Below, piece by piece: positions 43,857 through 55,448 of a DNA stretch of 64,000 nucleotides; position 1 is the first letter of the stretch, and each line of letters begins with the position of its first letter. Both the position numbers and the translations under genes were made by a program. The notes beneath the pieces are model-generated. The model was not told where the DNA came from and did no database searches. It saw nothing but the letters and a program-made list of their open reading frames with translations. This stretch comes from Cryobacterium sp. HLT2-28 (GTDB lineage Bacteria > Actinomycetota > Actinomycetes > Actinomycetales > Microbacteriaceae), in the NCBI RefSeq assembly GCF_004402495.1, contig NZ_SOFH01000018.1:62001-126000 (forward strand), written 5' to 3'.

Positions 43857-44669
43857 CTGCTAGAAACCGCCGTAAGCCTGATGCTCCCGTCTGCCACCGG
43901 TGACGGTGAGTTCCACGGTCCGTCGATCAACGAATTCTTCCCTGAAGCTGTTCTGTTCGCGGGTTCCCCCTTCGAAATCAACCGCATCATGCTCATCCGC
44001 TTCCTCGCGGTGGCCGTGCTGCTCCTCGTCTTCTGGCTCGGCACCCGCCGCATGAAGGTCATCCCGACCCGATTCCAGAGCATCGTCGAACTGGGCCTCA
44101 ACTTCGCCCGGGTCAACATCGCCGAAGACATCCTCGGCAAGAAAGACGGCAAGCGTTTCCTGCCGTTGATCACGACGATCTTCTTCATGGTGCTGTTCAT
44201 GAACATCACCGGCCCGCTGCCGTTCCTCAACATCGCCGGAACCAGTGTGATCGGCGTGCCGCTCGTGCTGGCCGTCATCGCCTACGTCGCGTTCATCTAC
44301 GCCGGCGTGAAGAAGAACCCGGGTAACTTCTTCCGCAACGCACTGTTCCCCCCAGGCGTGCCCCCGTTCCTGTACATCATCGTGACCCCGATCGAGTTCA
44401 TCTCGACCTTCCTGGTCCGCCCGGTCACGCTGACGCTGCGACTGCTGATGAACATGATCGTCGGACACCTCCTCCTGGTGCTCTTCTTCAGCGCCACCCA
44501 GTTCTTCTTCTTCACCGCAGACGGCGGCTTCAAGCTCTTCGGAGCCGGCACCCTTGTCTTCGGGTTCGCGTTCACGCTCTTCGAAGTGCTGATCGCCCTC
44601 CTCCAGGCTTACATTTTCGCCCTGCTCACCGCTGTCTACATCCAGCTCGCGCTGGCTGAGGAACACTAA
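43857..44669 (+). CDS. atpB: ATP synthase Fo subunit a
   Basis: Five to six TM helices form the proton half-channels. The essential Arg is in FLVRPVTLTLRLLMNMIVGH. The first ATG is at 43881, but AGGAGAAA at 43845-43852 is too far from it and sits 4-6 bases before an in-frame CTG at 43857, giving LLETAVSLMLPS. Either a non-canonical CTG start or ATG 43881 with a poor ribosome site applies. I list the longer form, with 43881 as the conservative start. Confidence 0.9.
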   Translation: MLETAVSLMLPSATGDGEFHGPSINEFFPEAVLFAGSPFEINRIMLIRFLAVAVLLLVFWLGTRRMKVIPTRFQSIVELGLNFARVNIAEDILGKKDGKRFLPLITTIFFMVLFMNITGPLPFLNIAGTSVIGVPLVLAVIAYVAFIYAGVKKNPGNFFRNALFPPGVPPFLYIIVTPIEFISTFLVRPVTLTLRLLMNMIVGHLLLVLFFSATQFFFFTADGGFKLFGAGTLVFGFAFTLFEVLIALLQAYIFALLTAVYIQLALAEEH

Positions 44670-44951
<282 letters not shown>

Positions 44952-44980
44952 TCCTCTTTTCTCTCTAGTCAGGAGGCACG

Positions 44981-45532
44981 ATGTTTAACGCAGTGATTGC
45001 AGCTGCAGCGGAGACCGAGACGCGCAACCCGCTTCTCCCGGAGCTCTACGACATAATCTGGTCCGGTCTGATCTTCGTCGTGATTCTGTTCTTCTTCTGG
45101 AAGCTTGTTCTTCCGAGGATGCAGAAGCTCCTCGACGAGCGCGCCGAGGCCATCGAAGGCAACATCGCCAAGGCCGACGACGCGCAGCGAAAGGCCGAAG
45201 CCGCTCTCGAGCAGTACACGGCCCAGCTTGCCGACGCTCGCGCGGAGGCCGGCAAGATTCGTGAGGTCGCCCGTGCGGACGGCCAGAAGATCGTCGCCGA
45301 GCACCGCGAACAGGCCGTTGCCGAAGCCGCCCGCGTCACCGCGAGCGCCAAGGTCCAGATCGAAGCAGAACGTCAGGCGGCCGTCGTGTCCCTGCGTTCC
45401 GAAGTCGGCACCCTGGCCATCGACCTCGCATCGGGTGTCATCGGCGAGAGCCTGACCGACGACGCGAAGGCCAGCGCCATTGTCGACCGTTTCCTGGCCG
45501 ACCTTGAGGCCTCGGAGAAAGCAGCTAAGTAA
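44981..45532 (+). CDS. atpF: ATP synthase Fo subunit b
   Basis: The 183-residue subunit has one N-terminal TM segment (YDIIWSGLIFVVILFFFWKL) and a long charged helix (RMQKLLDERAEAIEGNIAKA) forming the peripheral stalk. A strong AGGAGG site precedes the ATG. Its TAA overlaps the atpH ATG by one base. Confidence 0.95.
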   Translation: MFNAVIAAAAETETRNPLLPELYDIIWSGLIFVVILFFFWKLVLPRMQKLLDERAEAIEGNIAKADDAQRKAEAALEQYTAQLADARAEAGKIREVARADGQKIVAEHREQAVAEAARVTASAKVQIEAERQAAVVSLRSEVGTLAIDLASGVIGESLTDDAKASAIVDRFLADLEASEKAAK

Positions 45533-46329
45533 TGGGAAGCGCCACCAGAGAAGCTTTGGCCTCGTCGCGAGCGGCACTGGCCGCCCACGGCGGCACGGCC
45601 GATCTGGCGACCGGGGAAGGCCTGTTGAACGCGGGTCGCGTCATCGGAGAGTCCTCGCAGCTCCTGTCGGCCCTCGTCGACCCGGCAACGGATGCCGCAC
45701 CCAAGGCGGCCCTCGTCGCCACGGTGTTCGGCCCCGCCGTCACGCCCGTCGCACTCGACCTGCTGCAGGCCGTGACCGCGGCGCGCTGGTCGAGCCACAC
45801 CGACCTGCTCGCCGGGATCGAAGACCTGGGCCTGCGCTGCGCCGCATCCTCGGCCTCCGTTGCCGGAGTGGTCGAGGCCGAGCTCTTCTCGTTCGGTGCG
45901 ACGGTCGCCGGGAACGCGGAACTCGAGCTGGCTCTCGCGAGCAAGCTCGGCGCGGCGCGTGCCAAGGTCGGACTCGTCGACGCCATCCTCACCGGCAAGG
46001 TCACCGACCAGACCCTCGTGATCGTGCGGCACCTCGTGCAGCAGCCGCGCGGTCGCCGGATCGGGGAATTGCTGCGGTACGCGGCATCCGTGGTGGCCGA
46101 CCAGTCGGGCACCAGGGTCGCGACCGTCACGTCGGCGTCTCCGCTGGCGCCGGCCCAGCTCGACCGGCTGCGCACCCACCTGTCCGCGCGCTACGGGCGC
46201 AAGCTCACGATCAACCTGGTCGTGGACCCGTCGCTCGTCGGCGGAGTGCGCGTTCAGATCGGCGACGATGTCATCGACGGCAGCATCGCCACCCGCCTCA
46301 AGGATTTGAGACTCCAGCTTGCCGGCTGA
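45532..46329 (+). CDS. atpH: ATP synthase F1 subunit delta
   Basis: The 265-residue subunit is longer than E. coli delta (177). It matches the extended delta of many actinobacteria. The C-terminal domain reads RRIGELLRYAASVVADQSGT, RKLTINLVVDPSLVGGVRVQ and IDGSIATRLKDLRLQL. It links the peripheral stalk to the top of F1. It overlaps atpF by one base. Confidence 0.93.
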   Translation: MGSATREALASSRAALAAHGGTADLATGEGLLNAGRVIGESSQLLSALVDPATDAAPKAALVATVFGPAVTPVALDLLQAVTAARWSSHTDLLAGIEDLGLRCAASSASVAGVVEAELFSFGATVAGNAELELALASKLGAARAKVGLVDAILTGKVTDQTLVIVRHLVQQPRGRRIGELLRYAASVVADQSGTRVATVTSASPLAPAQLDRLRTHLSARYGRKLTINLVVDPSLVGGVRVQIGDDVIDGSIATRLKDLRLQLAG

Positions 46330-46413
46330 CCTACGGTCAACCGGAACGAAAACCTCGAAGCGGCAACGTTTCGTTTCAGACAGAACCTGTACACCCCGTA
46401 CGGGAAAGGGAAG

Positions 46414-48054
46414 ATGATGGCAGAACTAACGATCAGCCCCGATGAGATCCGCGACGCTCTCCAGGACTTCGTCAAGTCCTACGAGCCGAGCAAGACCGCA
46501 ACCACCGAGGTCGGCTACGTCACCACGGCGGGCGACGGCATCGCCCACGTCGAGGGTCTTCCCAGCGTGATGGCGAACGAGCTCATCAAGTTCGCCGACG
46601 GCACCCTGGGCCTGGCCCAGAACCTCGACGAAGACGAGATCGGCGTCGTCGTGCTCGGCGAGTTCGCCGGCATCGTGGAGGGCATGGAGGTGCACCGCAC
46701 CGGCGAGGTGCTGTCCGTGCCCGTCGGCGACGGCTACCTCGGCCGTGTCGTGGACCCGCTCGGCGCTCCGATCGACGGCCTCGGCCCGATCGAGACCGAA
46801 GGCCGCCGCGCCCTCGAGCTGCAGGCCCCCGGCGTCATGCACCGCAAGAGCGTGCACGAGCCGATGCAGACCGGCATCAAGGCGATCGACGCGATGATCC
46901 CGATCGGCCGCGGCCAGCGCCAGCTGATCATCGGTGACCGCCAGACGGGCAAGACCGCCATCGCGATCGACACCATCATCAACCAGAAGGCCAACTGGGC
47001 CTCCGGCGACGTGAACAAGCAGGTTCGCTGCATCTACGTCGCCATCGGCCAGAAGGGCTCCACCATCGCCGCCGTCAAGGGCGCGCTCGAGGATGCCGGA
47101 GTCATGGAGTACACGACCATCGTCGCGTCCCCGGCCTCCGACCCGGCCGGCTTCAAGTACCTCGCCCCGTACACCGGCTCGGCCATCGGCCAGCACTGGA
47201 TGTACGCCGGCAAGCACGTCCTCATCATCTTCGACGACCTGTCCAAGCAGGCCGAGGCCTACCGTGCCGTGTCGCTGCTGCTGCGCCGCCCGCCGGGACG
47301 CGAGGCCTACCCCGGTGACGTGTTCTACCTGCACTCCCGCCTGCTCGAGCGTTGTGCCAAGCTCTCCGATGAGCTCGGCGCCGGATCGATGACCGGCCTG
47401 CCGATCATCGAGACCAAGGCCAACGACGTCTCCGCGTACATCCCGACCAACGTGATCTCGATCACCGACGGCCAGATCTTCCTGCAGTCCGACCTCTTCA
47501 ACTCCAACCAGCGGCCCGCGGTCGACGTGGGCATCTCGGTGTCGCGAGTCGGCGGCGACGCCCAGGTGAAGTCGATCAAGAAGGTCTCCGGAACCCTGAA
47601 GCTCGAACTGGCGCAGTACCGGTCGCTCGAGGCCTTCGCGATGTTCGCCTCCGACCTCGACGCGACCAGCCGCCGCCAGCTTGCCCGTGGCGCCCGGCTG
47701 ACCGAGCTGCTCAAGCAGCCGCAGTACTCGCCGTACCCGGTCGAGGACCAGGTCGTCTCGATCTGGGCCGGCACCAACGGCAAGTTCGACGAGGTCCCGG
47801 TCGAGGACGTGCTCCGGTTCGAGCGCGGTCTGCTCGACCACCTCGGCCGCAGCACCGACGTCCTCAAGACGTTGCGCGAGACGAACGTGCTCGACGACGC
47901 CACCGTCGCGACCCTCGAGCTCGAGGTCGACAAGTTCAAGCGCGAGTTCCAGACCGGTGAAGGCAAGCCGCTCGCCTCGGTCGGCAAGGAAGAGTTCGAG
48001 GCGATCGCCGCCGAAGACGTCAACCAGGAAAAGATCGTGAAGCACCGGCGCTAA
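46414..48054 (+). CDS. atpA: ATP synthase F1 subunit alpha
   Basis: The 546-residue non-catalytic nucleotide-binding subunit has a Walker A in [20 protein letters not shown] and the family signature [17 protein letters not shown]. An ATGATG double start follows GGGAAAGGGAAG; either ATG can be used. A C-terminal extension ([17 protein letters not shown] onwards) fits actinobacterial alpha subunits. Confidence 0.97.
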   Translation: MMAELTISPDEIRDALQDFVKSYEPSKTATTEVGYVTTAGDGIAHVEGLPSVMANELIKFADGTLGLAQNLDEDEIGVVVLGEFAGIVEGMEVHRTGEVLSVPVGDGYLGRVVDPLGAPIDGLGPIETEGRRALELQAPGVMHRKSVHEPMQTGIKAIDAMIPIGRGQRQLIIGDRQTGKTAIAIDTIINQKANWASGDVNKQVRCIYVAIGQKGSTIAAVKGALEDAGVMEYTTIVASPASDPAGFKYLAPYTGSAIGQHWMYAGKHVLIIFDDLSKQAEAYRAVSLLLRRPPGREAYPGDVFYLHSRLLERCAKLSDELGAGSMTGLPIIETKANDVSAYIPTNVISITDGQIFLQSDLFNSNQRPAVDVGISVSRVGGDAQVKSIKKVSGTLKLELAQYRSLEAFAMFASDLDATSRRQLARGARLTELLKQPQYSPYPVEDQVVSIWAGTNGKFDEVPVEDVLRFERGLLDHLGRSTDVLKTLRETNVLDDATVATLELEVDKFKREFQTGEGKPLASVGKEEFEAIAAEDVNQEKIVKHRR

Positions 48055-48061
48055 GCCACCT

Positions 48062-48081
48062 GGGGCCCTTTCGAGGGCCCC
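48062..48081 (+). promoter_or_regulatory. UUCG-tetraloop hairpin between atpA and atpG
   Basis: GGGGCCCT-TTCG-AGGGCCCC is a perfect 8-bp stem with a UUCG loop, 8 bases after the atpA stop. It has no T tract and the operon continues, so attenuation or mRNA end protection is more likely than full termination. Confidence 0.7.
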
Positions 48082-48134
48082 ATGCACGGCCGCACCGGCA
48101 CATTCACCCACAGACAAGGAAGCACAGGAGACAC

Positions 48135-49037
48135 ATGGGAGCGCAACTTCGGGTCTACCGGCAGAAGATCAAGGCTGCCCAGACGACCAAGAAGATCACT
48201 CGGGCCATGGAGTTGATCTCCGCCTCGCGCATCCAGAAGGCCAAGGCGCGCGTCGCGGCGTCGACCCCGTTCGCCCGCTCGATCACCCAGGCGGTGTCGG
48301 CCGTCGCGACGTATTCGAACGTCGCGCACGTGCTCACCACTGAGCCTGAGAAGATCGAACGGGCCGCGGTCGTCATCTTCGCGTCCGACCGTGGCCTCGC
48401 GGGTGCGTTCAGCTCGCAGGCCCTGCGCGAAGCCGAGTCCCTGACCCAGCTTCTGCGGGCCCAGGGCAAGGATGTCGTCTACTTCCTGGTCGGACGCAAG
48501 GCCGCGGCGTACTTCAACTTCCGTCGGCGCCCGTCCGAGCGGGTCTGGACCGGTTCCACCGACCAGCCCCAGTTCGAGACGGCACGCGAGATCAGCGACG
48601 CTCTGCTCGAAGCGTTCCTCCGGGACGCTGACGACGGCGGAGTCGATGAGATCCACGTGGTCTTCAACCGCTTCGTCAGCATGGTCACGCAGACCCCCCA
48701 GGTCGTGCGCCTGCTGCCGCTCGAGGTCGTCGAAGGCGTCGAAGAACCCGGTGAAAGCCAGATTCTGCCGCTGTACGAGTTCGAACCCGACGTGGAAACG
48801 GTGCTCGACGCGCTGCTGCCCGTCTACATCGAAAGCCGAATCTTCAACTCCATGCTGCAGTCGGCCGCCGCAGAGCACGCCGCACGTCAGAAGGCCATGC
48901 AGTCGGCCTCCGACAACGCGGACAAGCTCATCAAGGACTTCACCCGGTTGTCGAACAACGCCAGGCAGGCCGAGATCACCTCGCAGATTTCCGAGATCGT
49001 GGGTGGAGCCGACGCGCTCTCATCCGCCAAGAACTAA
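48135..49037 (+). CDS. atpG: ATP synthase F1 subunit gamma
   Basis: The 300-residue rotor subunit starts [33 protein letters not shown], the coiled-coil N-terminus, and ends with [20 protein letters not shown] and [15 protein letters not shown]. The two terminal helices form the shaft inside the alpha/beta hexamer. AGGAGACAC precedes the ATG. Confidence 0.96.
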   Translation: MGAQLRVYRQKIKAAQTTKKITRAMELISASRIQKAKARVAASTPFARSITQAVSAVATYSNVAHVLTTEPEKIERAAVVIFASDRGLAGAFSSQALREAESLTQLLRAQGKDVVYFLVGRKAAAYFNFRRRPSERVWTGSTDQPQFETAREISDALLEAFLRDADDGGVDEIHVVFNRFVSMVTQTPQVVRLLPLEVVEGVEEPGESQILPLYEFEPDVETVLDALLPVYIESRIFNSMLQSAAAEHAARQKAMQSASDNADKLIKDFTRLSNNARQAEITSQISEIVGGADALSSAKN

Positions 49038-50519
<1,482 letters not shown>

Positions 50520-50521
50520 CC

Positions 50522-50785
50522 ATGGCTGCGGCCCTCAACGTCAGCGTCGTCTCGGCGGACCAGGAAGTCTGGTCCGGCGAGGCAACCATGGTCGTTGCCC
50601 GCACCGTGGAGGGCGAGATCGGCATCCTCGCCGGCCACGAGCCGATGCTGGCCATCCTGGCCAGCGGCGAGGTTCGCCTCACCCTGCCCGATGGGAAGAA
50701 GATCGTCGCCGAGGCGGCGGACGGCTTCCTCTCGGTGGCCAACAACCTGGTCACCATCGTCGCCCGCAAGGCGGGGCTCGTCTAA
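50522..50785 (+). CDS. atpC: ATP synthase F1 subunit epsilon
   Basis: The 87-residue subunit is the short actinobacterial form: the beta-sandwich domain (LNVSVVSADQEVWSGEATMV, GEIGILAGHEPMLAILASGE) is complete, while the C-terminal two-helix inhibitory domain of E. coli epsilon is absent. The ATG starts two bases after the atpD stop. It ends the ATP synthase operon, though yaaA follows only four bases later. Confidence 0.94.
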   Translation: MAAALNVSVVSADQEVWSGEATMVVARTVEGEIGILAGHEPMLAILASGEVRLTLPDGKKIVAEAADGFLSVANNLVTIVARKAGLV

Positions 50786-50789
50786 CCGA

Positions 50790-51557
50790 TTGCTAGTCCT
50801 GCTGCCGCCGTCCGAGACCAAGCGTCTCGGCGGCACCGGCGCACCGCTTGACCTGCGCACCCTCACGTACCCGTCGCTGCACTCCAGCCGGCGGGTACTT
50901 GTGCGTGCGCTGGTGGGTCTGGCGAAGCATCCGGATGCCATGATGGCCGCCCTCAAGCTCGGCCGCACCCAGGCGGCGGAGGTCGGTCGCAACCGCACCC
51001 TCGCGACGTCGGCGACGATGCCGGTACTTGACCGTTACACCGGCGTGCTCTACGACGCCCTGGACGCGGCGACCCTGACCCCGTCCGCGCGGGCCTGGGC
51101 CGGGGAGCATGTGCGGGTGCACTCGGCACTGTTCGGCCCGGTCGGCGCCCTCGACCTGATCCCCGGCTACCGGTTGTCGCACGATTCCCGGCTGCCGGAG
51201 CTCGCCCTGAAGAAGCACTGGAGCGGCCCCGTCGAGAAGGCGCTGCGCGGTGACGGGCTCCTGCTCGACCTCCGCTCGGCCGGCTACGCGGCCCTCGGGC
51301 CGGCGCCGGTGCGGCCGGACTCGCTCTACCTGCGGGTCGTCACCCAGGCGTCCGACGGCCGCACCCGGGCGCTCAACCACTTCAACAAGACCGCGAAGGG
51401 CGCCTTCAGCCGCGCCCTGATCGAGCACGCGGAGGCGTTCGACAGCGTGACCGCGCTGCTCGACTGGGCCGAGTCGGCGGGCTTCACCCTGCGCCGCGGG
51501 GTCACCGGAGAACTCGACCTGGTCGTCGACCAGCTGATCGGCGCATCCCGGGGCTGA
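50790..51557 (+). CDS. yaaA: YaaA/DUF328 family peroxide-stress protein
   Basis: The 255-residue protein begins LLVLLPPSETKRLGGTG, the family start, and contains LYDALDAATLTPSARAWAGE, SALFGPVGALDLIPGYRL and NHFNKTAKGAFSRALIEHAE. In E. coli YaaA lowers free iron during peroxide stress and binds DNA. TTG 50790 is the start, since no ATG/GTG fits the family N-terminus. It follows atpC by four bases, so some read-through from the ATP operon is likely. Confidence 0.87.
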   Translation: MLVLLPPSETKRLGGTGAPLDLRTLTYPSLHSSRRVLVRALVGLAKHPDAMMAALKLGRTQAAEVGRNRTLATSATMPVLDRYTGVLYDALDAATLTPSARAWAGEHVRVHSALFGPVGALDLIPGYRLSHDSRLPELALKKHWSGPVEKALRGDGLLLDLRSAGYAALGPAPVRPDSLYLRVVTQASDGRTRALNHFNKTAKGAFSRALIEHAEAFDSVTALLDWAESAGFTLRRGVTGELDLVVDQLIGASRG

Positions 51558-51579
51558 CGGAGGCGGCATCCGGCCATAG

Positions 51580-52575
<996 letters not shown>

Positions 52576-52694
52576 CCGGCCGCGGCCCGGTGCGTGAGCG
52601 CCGGTGGTTGAGCCTGTCACGCTGACCGGGTCGCCCAAGGCTCGACCACCGTCTCGCCCATTGACTTGGCAGGTGCGATACGTAGTCAGTGCTG

Positions 52695-52782
52695 CGTGCC
52701 GCCGACCGCGCCGACCGCGCCAATTGCGCCGCTGCGCGACACGTGCGCCTGGTGCGTAGGGGCGGAAGTGGCGCGCTCGCGG
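52695..52782. repeat. GC-rich repeat unit 1
   Basis: Begins CGTGCCGCCGACCGCGCC and ends GTGGCGCGCTCGCGG. It carries an internal 9-bp duplication relative to unit 2 and otherwise matches it almost exactly. Confidence 0.85.
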
Positions 52783-52830
52783 TTGGGCGGATGCCGCCTG
52801 CCAGTCCCCGCCGATTGGCTGCCGCTGACG

Positions 52831-52909
52831 CGTGCCGCCGACCGCGCCAATTGCGCCGCTGCGCGACACGTGCGCCTGGTGCGTAGCGGCGGAAGTGGCG
52901 CGCTCGCGG
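52831..52909. repeat. GC-rich repeat unit 2
   Basis: Starts 136 bp after unit 1 in the same orientation. The core GCGCCAATTGCGCC followed by GCTGCGCGACACGTGCGCC is shared. Confidence 0.85.
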
Positions 52910-53047
52910 AGGACTGCGCCCGCCGAGCTCGTGCCGCCGACTGCGCGCCGACCGAGCACGCGCCGCCCATTTGGATGCCGCGGCCGCGACGACGCAGCGG
53001 CGCAGCCGAGGCCGGCCGCTCAGCGCTCTGGGAGGACGATCCGAAGT

Positions 53048-53626
53048 TCAGCCGGCGGCGCGGTGGCAGCCGATGACATGGTCGTCGACCAGCCCGGCGG
53101 ACTGCATCAGGGCGTAGACGGTGGTCGGCCCGACGAAGCGGTAGCCGCGGGCGCGCAGTTCCCGGCTGAGCGCCGTGGACTCCGGCGTGACCGCGGGGAT
53201 GTCGCCCAGCCCGGACAGCCTCTCGGTGCGGGGCTCTGGCGCGAAACTCCAGATCAGCGCCGCAAGGCTCTCGCCGAGATCACGGGTGACCCTGGCGTTG
53301 CCGATGGTCGCCTCGATCTTCCCCCGGTGGCGGATGATGCTCGCGTCGGTGACGAGCCTGGCGACATCCGTCTCGTCCATCGCCGCGACCCGGTCGACGT
53401 CGAAGTCGAAGAAGGCGGTGCGGAAGGCCGGGCGTCGCCGCAGGATGGTGAGCCAGGACAGGCCGGCCTGGAAGCCCTCCAGGGACAGCTTTTCGAACAG
53501 GAGCCGGTCGTCCCGCAGCGGGCGGCCCCATTCCTCGTCGTGGTACCGGCGGTACTCCGGGTCGGAGCCGGCCCAGCCGCACCGGGGGACCCCGTCGTCG
53601 GCCACGGCCGGAGTGGAGGTGGTCAC
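53048..53626 (-). CDS. tag: DNA-3-methyladenine glycosylase I
   Basis: The 192-residue base-excision enzyme removes 3-methyladenine. It shows RCGWAGSDPEYRRYHDEEWG, FEKLSLEGFQAGLSWLTILR, and C-terminal FVGPTTVYALMQSAGLVDDH with IGCHRAA (zinc-binding Cys/His snap typical of TAG). GTG 53626 overlaps the ogt stop (GTGA), making an alkylation-repair operon ogt-tag. Confidence 0.95.
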   Translation of the reverse strand: MTTSTPAVADDGVPRCGWAGSDPEYRRYHDEEWGRPLRDDRLLFEKLSLEGFQAGLSWLTILRRRPAFRTAFFDFDVDRVAAMDETDVARLVTDASIIRHRGKIEATIGNARVTRDLGESLAALIWSFAPEPRTERLSGLGDIPAVTPESTALSRELRARGYRFVGPTTVYALMQSAGLVDDHVIGCHRAAG

Positions 53627-54147
53627 TCGTCGGTCACCGAGGACCTGGTCCCCACGTGCTGGATGCCCTCGTGGTCGAGCAGCCAGGCCTTGGTCCGGAT
53701 GCCGTTGCCGCCGCTGTAGCCGGTGATCCGCCCGTTGGCGGCGAGCACTCGGTGGCAGCCGATCAGGATCGGCACCGGATTGGCGCCGACGGCGCCGCCG
53801 ATGGCCCGGCCGGAGCCCGGCCGCCCGATGGACGCGCCCAGCTCGCCGTAGGAGATGACCTCGCCGAATCCGAGTCCGGCCAGTCCCTGCCACACGCTCC
53901 GCTGGAAGGCGGTGCCGCCGGTGAGGCGAATCGGAAGGTCGAAGCCGGTGCGGGTGCCGGCGAAATACTCCGCGAGCTCGGTCGCCGCGCGCTCGAGCAG
54001 CGGGGACGGCGACTCCGGCGACTGCTCGAGCGGAAGGTGGCCGGCGCGCTCGATCGAGAGCGAGAGGATGCTCTCGGAATCGGCGGTGAGTTCGAGCCGG
54101 CCGATCGGGCTGGGGAGGCGAATCAACGAGGGTGCGATGCTGTCCAT
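53623..54147 (-). CDS. ogt: Methylated-DNA--protein-cysteine methyltransferase
   Basis: The 174-residue suicide repair protein has the helix-turn-helix FGEVISYGELGASIGRPGSG, the Arg-finger region AIGGAVGANPVPI and the acceptor Cys in ILIGCHRVLAANGRITGYSG. ATG 54147 is the first start that gives a normal N-terminus. It directly reverses O6-alkylguanine and is coupled to tag. Confidence 0.94.
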   Translation of the reverse strand: MDSIAPSLIRLPSPIGRLELTADSESILSLSIERAGHLPLEQSPESPSPLLERAATELAEYFAGTRTGFDLPIRLTGGTAFQRSVWQGLAGLGFGEVISYGELGASIGRPGSGRAIGGAVGANPVPILIGCHRVLAANGRITGYSGGNGIRTKAWLLDHEGIQHVGTRSSVTDE

Positions 54148-54248
54148 GTCTCGACTGTAGTCGGCGCCGCCGGCGCGTTCTGGCGGGTTTCGGACACGGC
54201 GGGAACGCGCCCGCGCCGGGCCTGGGGAGGGAAGGCCGCCGCCGGTAG

Positions 54249-55391
54249 TCAGGCCAGCCGCGGATGCGGGTAGTCCCCGGAACGCCCCTGGAAGGCCAGG
54301 ATGGCGGGGTTCTGGATGACACCCTCGCGGATCTCGATCGCCCGCCGGAGCGTCTCGTTCGCGTCCCAGGCCACGGCCCCGCCGAGGAGCTCCGGCAGGT
54401 AGGGGAGCAGGGCCTCGCTGATCTCCCAGGTGGCGGAGTTCCACAGGTAGGAGGGACTGTGGTCGACGGCGTAGTAGGTCACGTTGTCACCGACCGGGAA
54501 GGTCGGGTGGTCGAACGACGTGGGCTTCGCCCAGGAGAAGCCCATGCCGGAGTCGCAGGAGACGTCGATGATCAGGGAGCCGGGCATGATCAGCGGCAGG
54601 TCGTCTTCGGTCAGGAAGACGAGCGGGACGTTCGGGTCCTGGAGCACGCAGTTGACCAAGATGTCGTAGCCGGCGAGGTACTGCGGGAGGGGCGCCCGGG
54701 TGCCGTCGGGGAGGGCGAAGTTCTCGTGCGGGCCCGACCCGTGTTCGAGCTGCACGATCTGGGCGGAGTGGATCGGGGAACTGACCGCCGTGACGTCGCG
54801 ACTGGTCAGCACGGTCACGTCGTAGACGCCGAGGGCGTTCAACGCCGTCACCGCGCCCCTGGCTGTTGCGCCGAAGCCGATCACCGCGGCCCGGAGCCGG
54901 CGGCCGTAGTCGCCGGTCGACCCGGTCAGCGCCAGGGCGTGCAGCACGGAGGAGTAGCCGGCCAGCTCGTTGTTCTTGTGCAGCACGTGCAGGTGGAAGT
55001 CGCCGCCGCCGGTCCAGTGGTTCATCGCCTCGAATGCGATCAGGGTCAGCCGCTTGTCGATGGCCAACTGGGTGAGCGCGGCATCCTGCACGCAGTGCGG
55101 CCAGCCCCAGAGCACCTGCCCGTCGCGCAGCTCGGCGACATCGCGCAGCAGCGGCTTGGCCAGGAGGATGACATCGCAGTCCCGGATGAGCTCGTCCCTG
55201 GTGCCCAGCCCGCCCACCAGCGGCGCGAGGTGGGCATCGGACACGCCGAACTGCTCGCCGTAGCCGGCCTCGAGGAAGATCTGCCGGCGCAGGGCAGGGT
55301 CGATCCGCTCCAGGTGCTGCGGATGAAGGGGCAGCCGGCGTTCGTTCGGCTTGCCCGAACGAGACATTACTCCGAGCGTGAGTGGACTCAC
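54249..55391 (-). CDS. Alanine dehydrogenase/N5-(carboxyethyl)ornithine synthase-like NAD(P) enzyme
   Basis: The 380-residue protein has the AlaDh/PNT N-terminal domain (KPNERRLPLHPQHLERI, DVILLAKPLLRDV) and a Rossmann domain (AAVIGFGATARGAVTALNAL), with WGWPHCVQ and FSWAKPTSFDHPTFP. Relatives are annotated as N5-(carboxyethyl)ornithine synthase or saccharopine-dehydrogenase-like. The exact reaction is not fixed. GTG 55391 follows AAAGGGG by about 5 bases; an in-frame GTG at 55397 overlaps that site. Confidence 0.8.
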   Translation of the reverse strand: MSPLTLGVMSRSGKPNERRLPLHPQHLERIDPALRRQIFLEAGYGEQFGVSDAHLAPLVGGLGTRDELIRDCDVILLAKPLLRDVAELRDGQVLWGWPHCVQDAALTQLAIDKRLTLIAFEAMNHWTGGGDFHLHVLHKNNELAGYSSVLHALALTGSTGDYGRRLRAAVIGFGATARGAVTALNALGVYDVTVLTSRDVTAVSSPIHSAQIVQLEHGSGPHENFALPDGTRAPLPQYLAGYDILVNCVLQDPNVPLVFLTEDDLPLIMPGSLIIDVSCDSGMGFSWAKPTSFDHPTFPVGDNVTYYAVDHSPSYLWNSATWEISEALLPYLPELLGGAVAWDANETLRRAIEIREGVIQNPAILAFQGRSGDYPHPRLA

Positions 55392-55448
55392 TGGCACCCC
55401 TTTGATTGTTTCCTGTCTAGCACAGGCCTGCGGCCCTAGTCTGGGGTG

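Larger units (their letters stand above)
52576..53047. other. Intergenic region with GC-rich repeats
   Basis: No gene is supported despite long open frames on both strands; these merely translate the repeats listed at 52695-52782 and 52831-52909. The rest is short GC-rich sequence with a third partial unit at 52930-52945. Confidence 0.6.
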
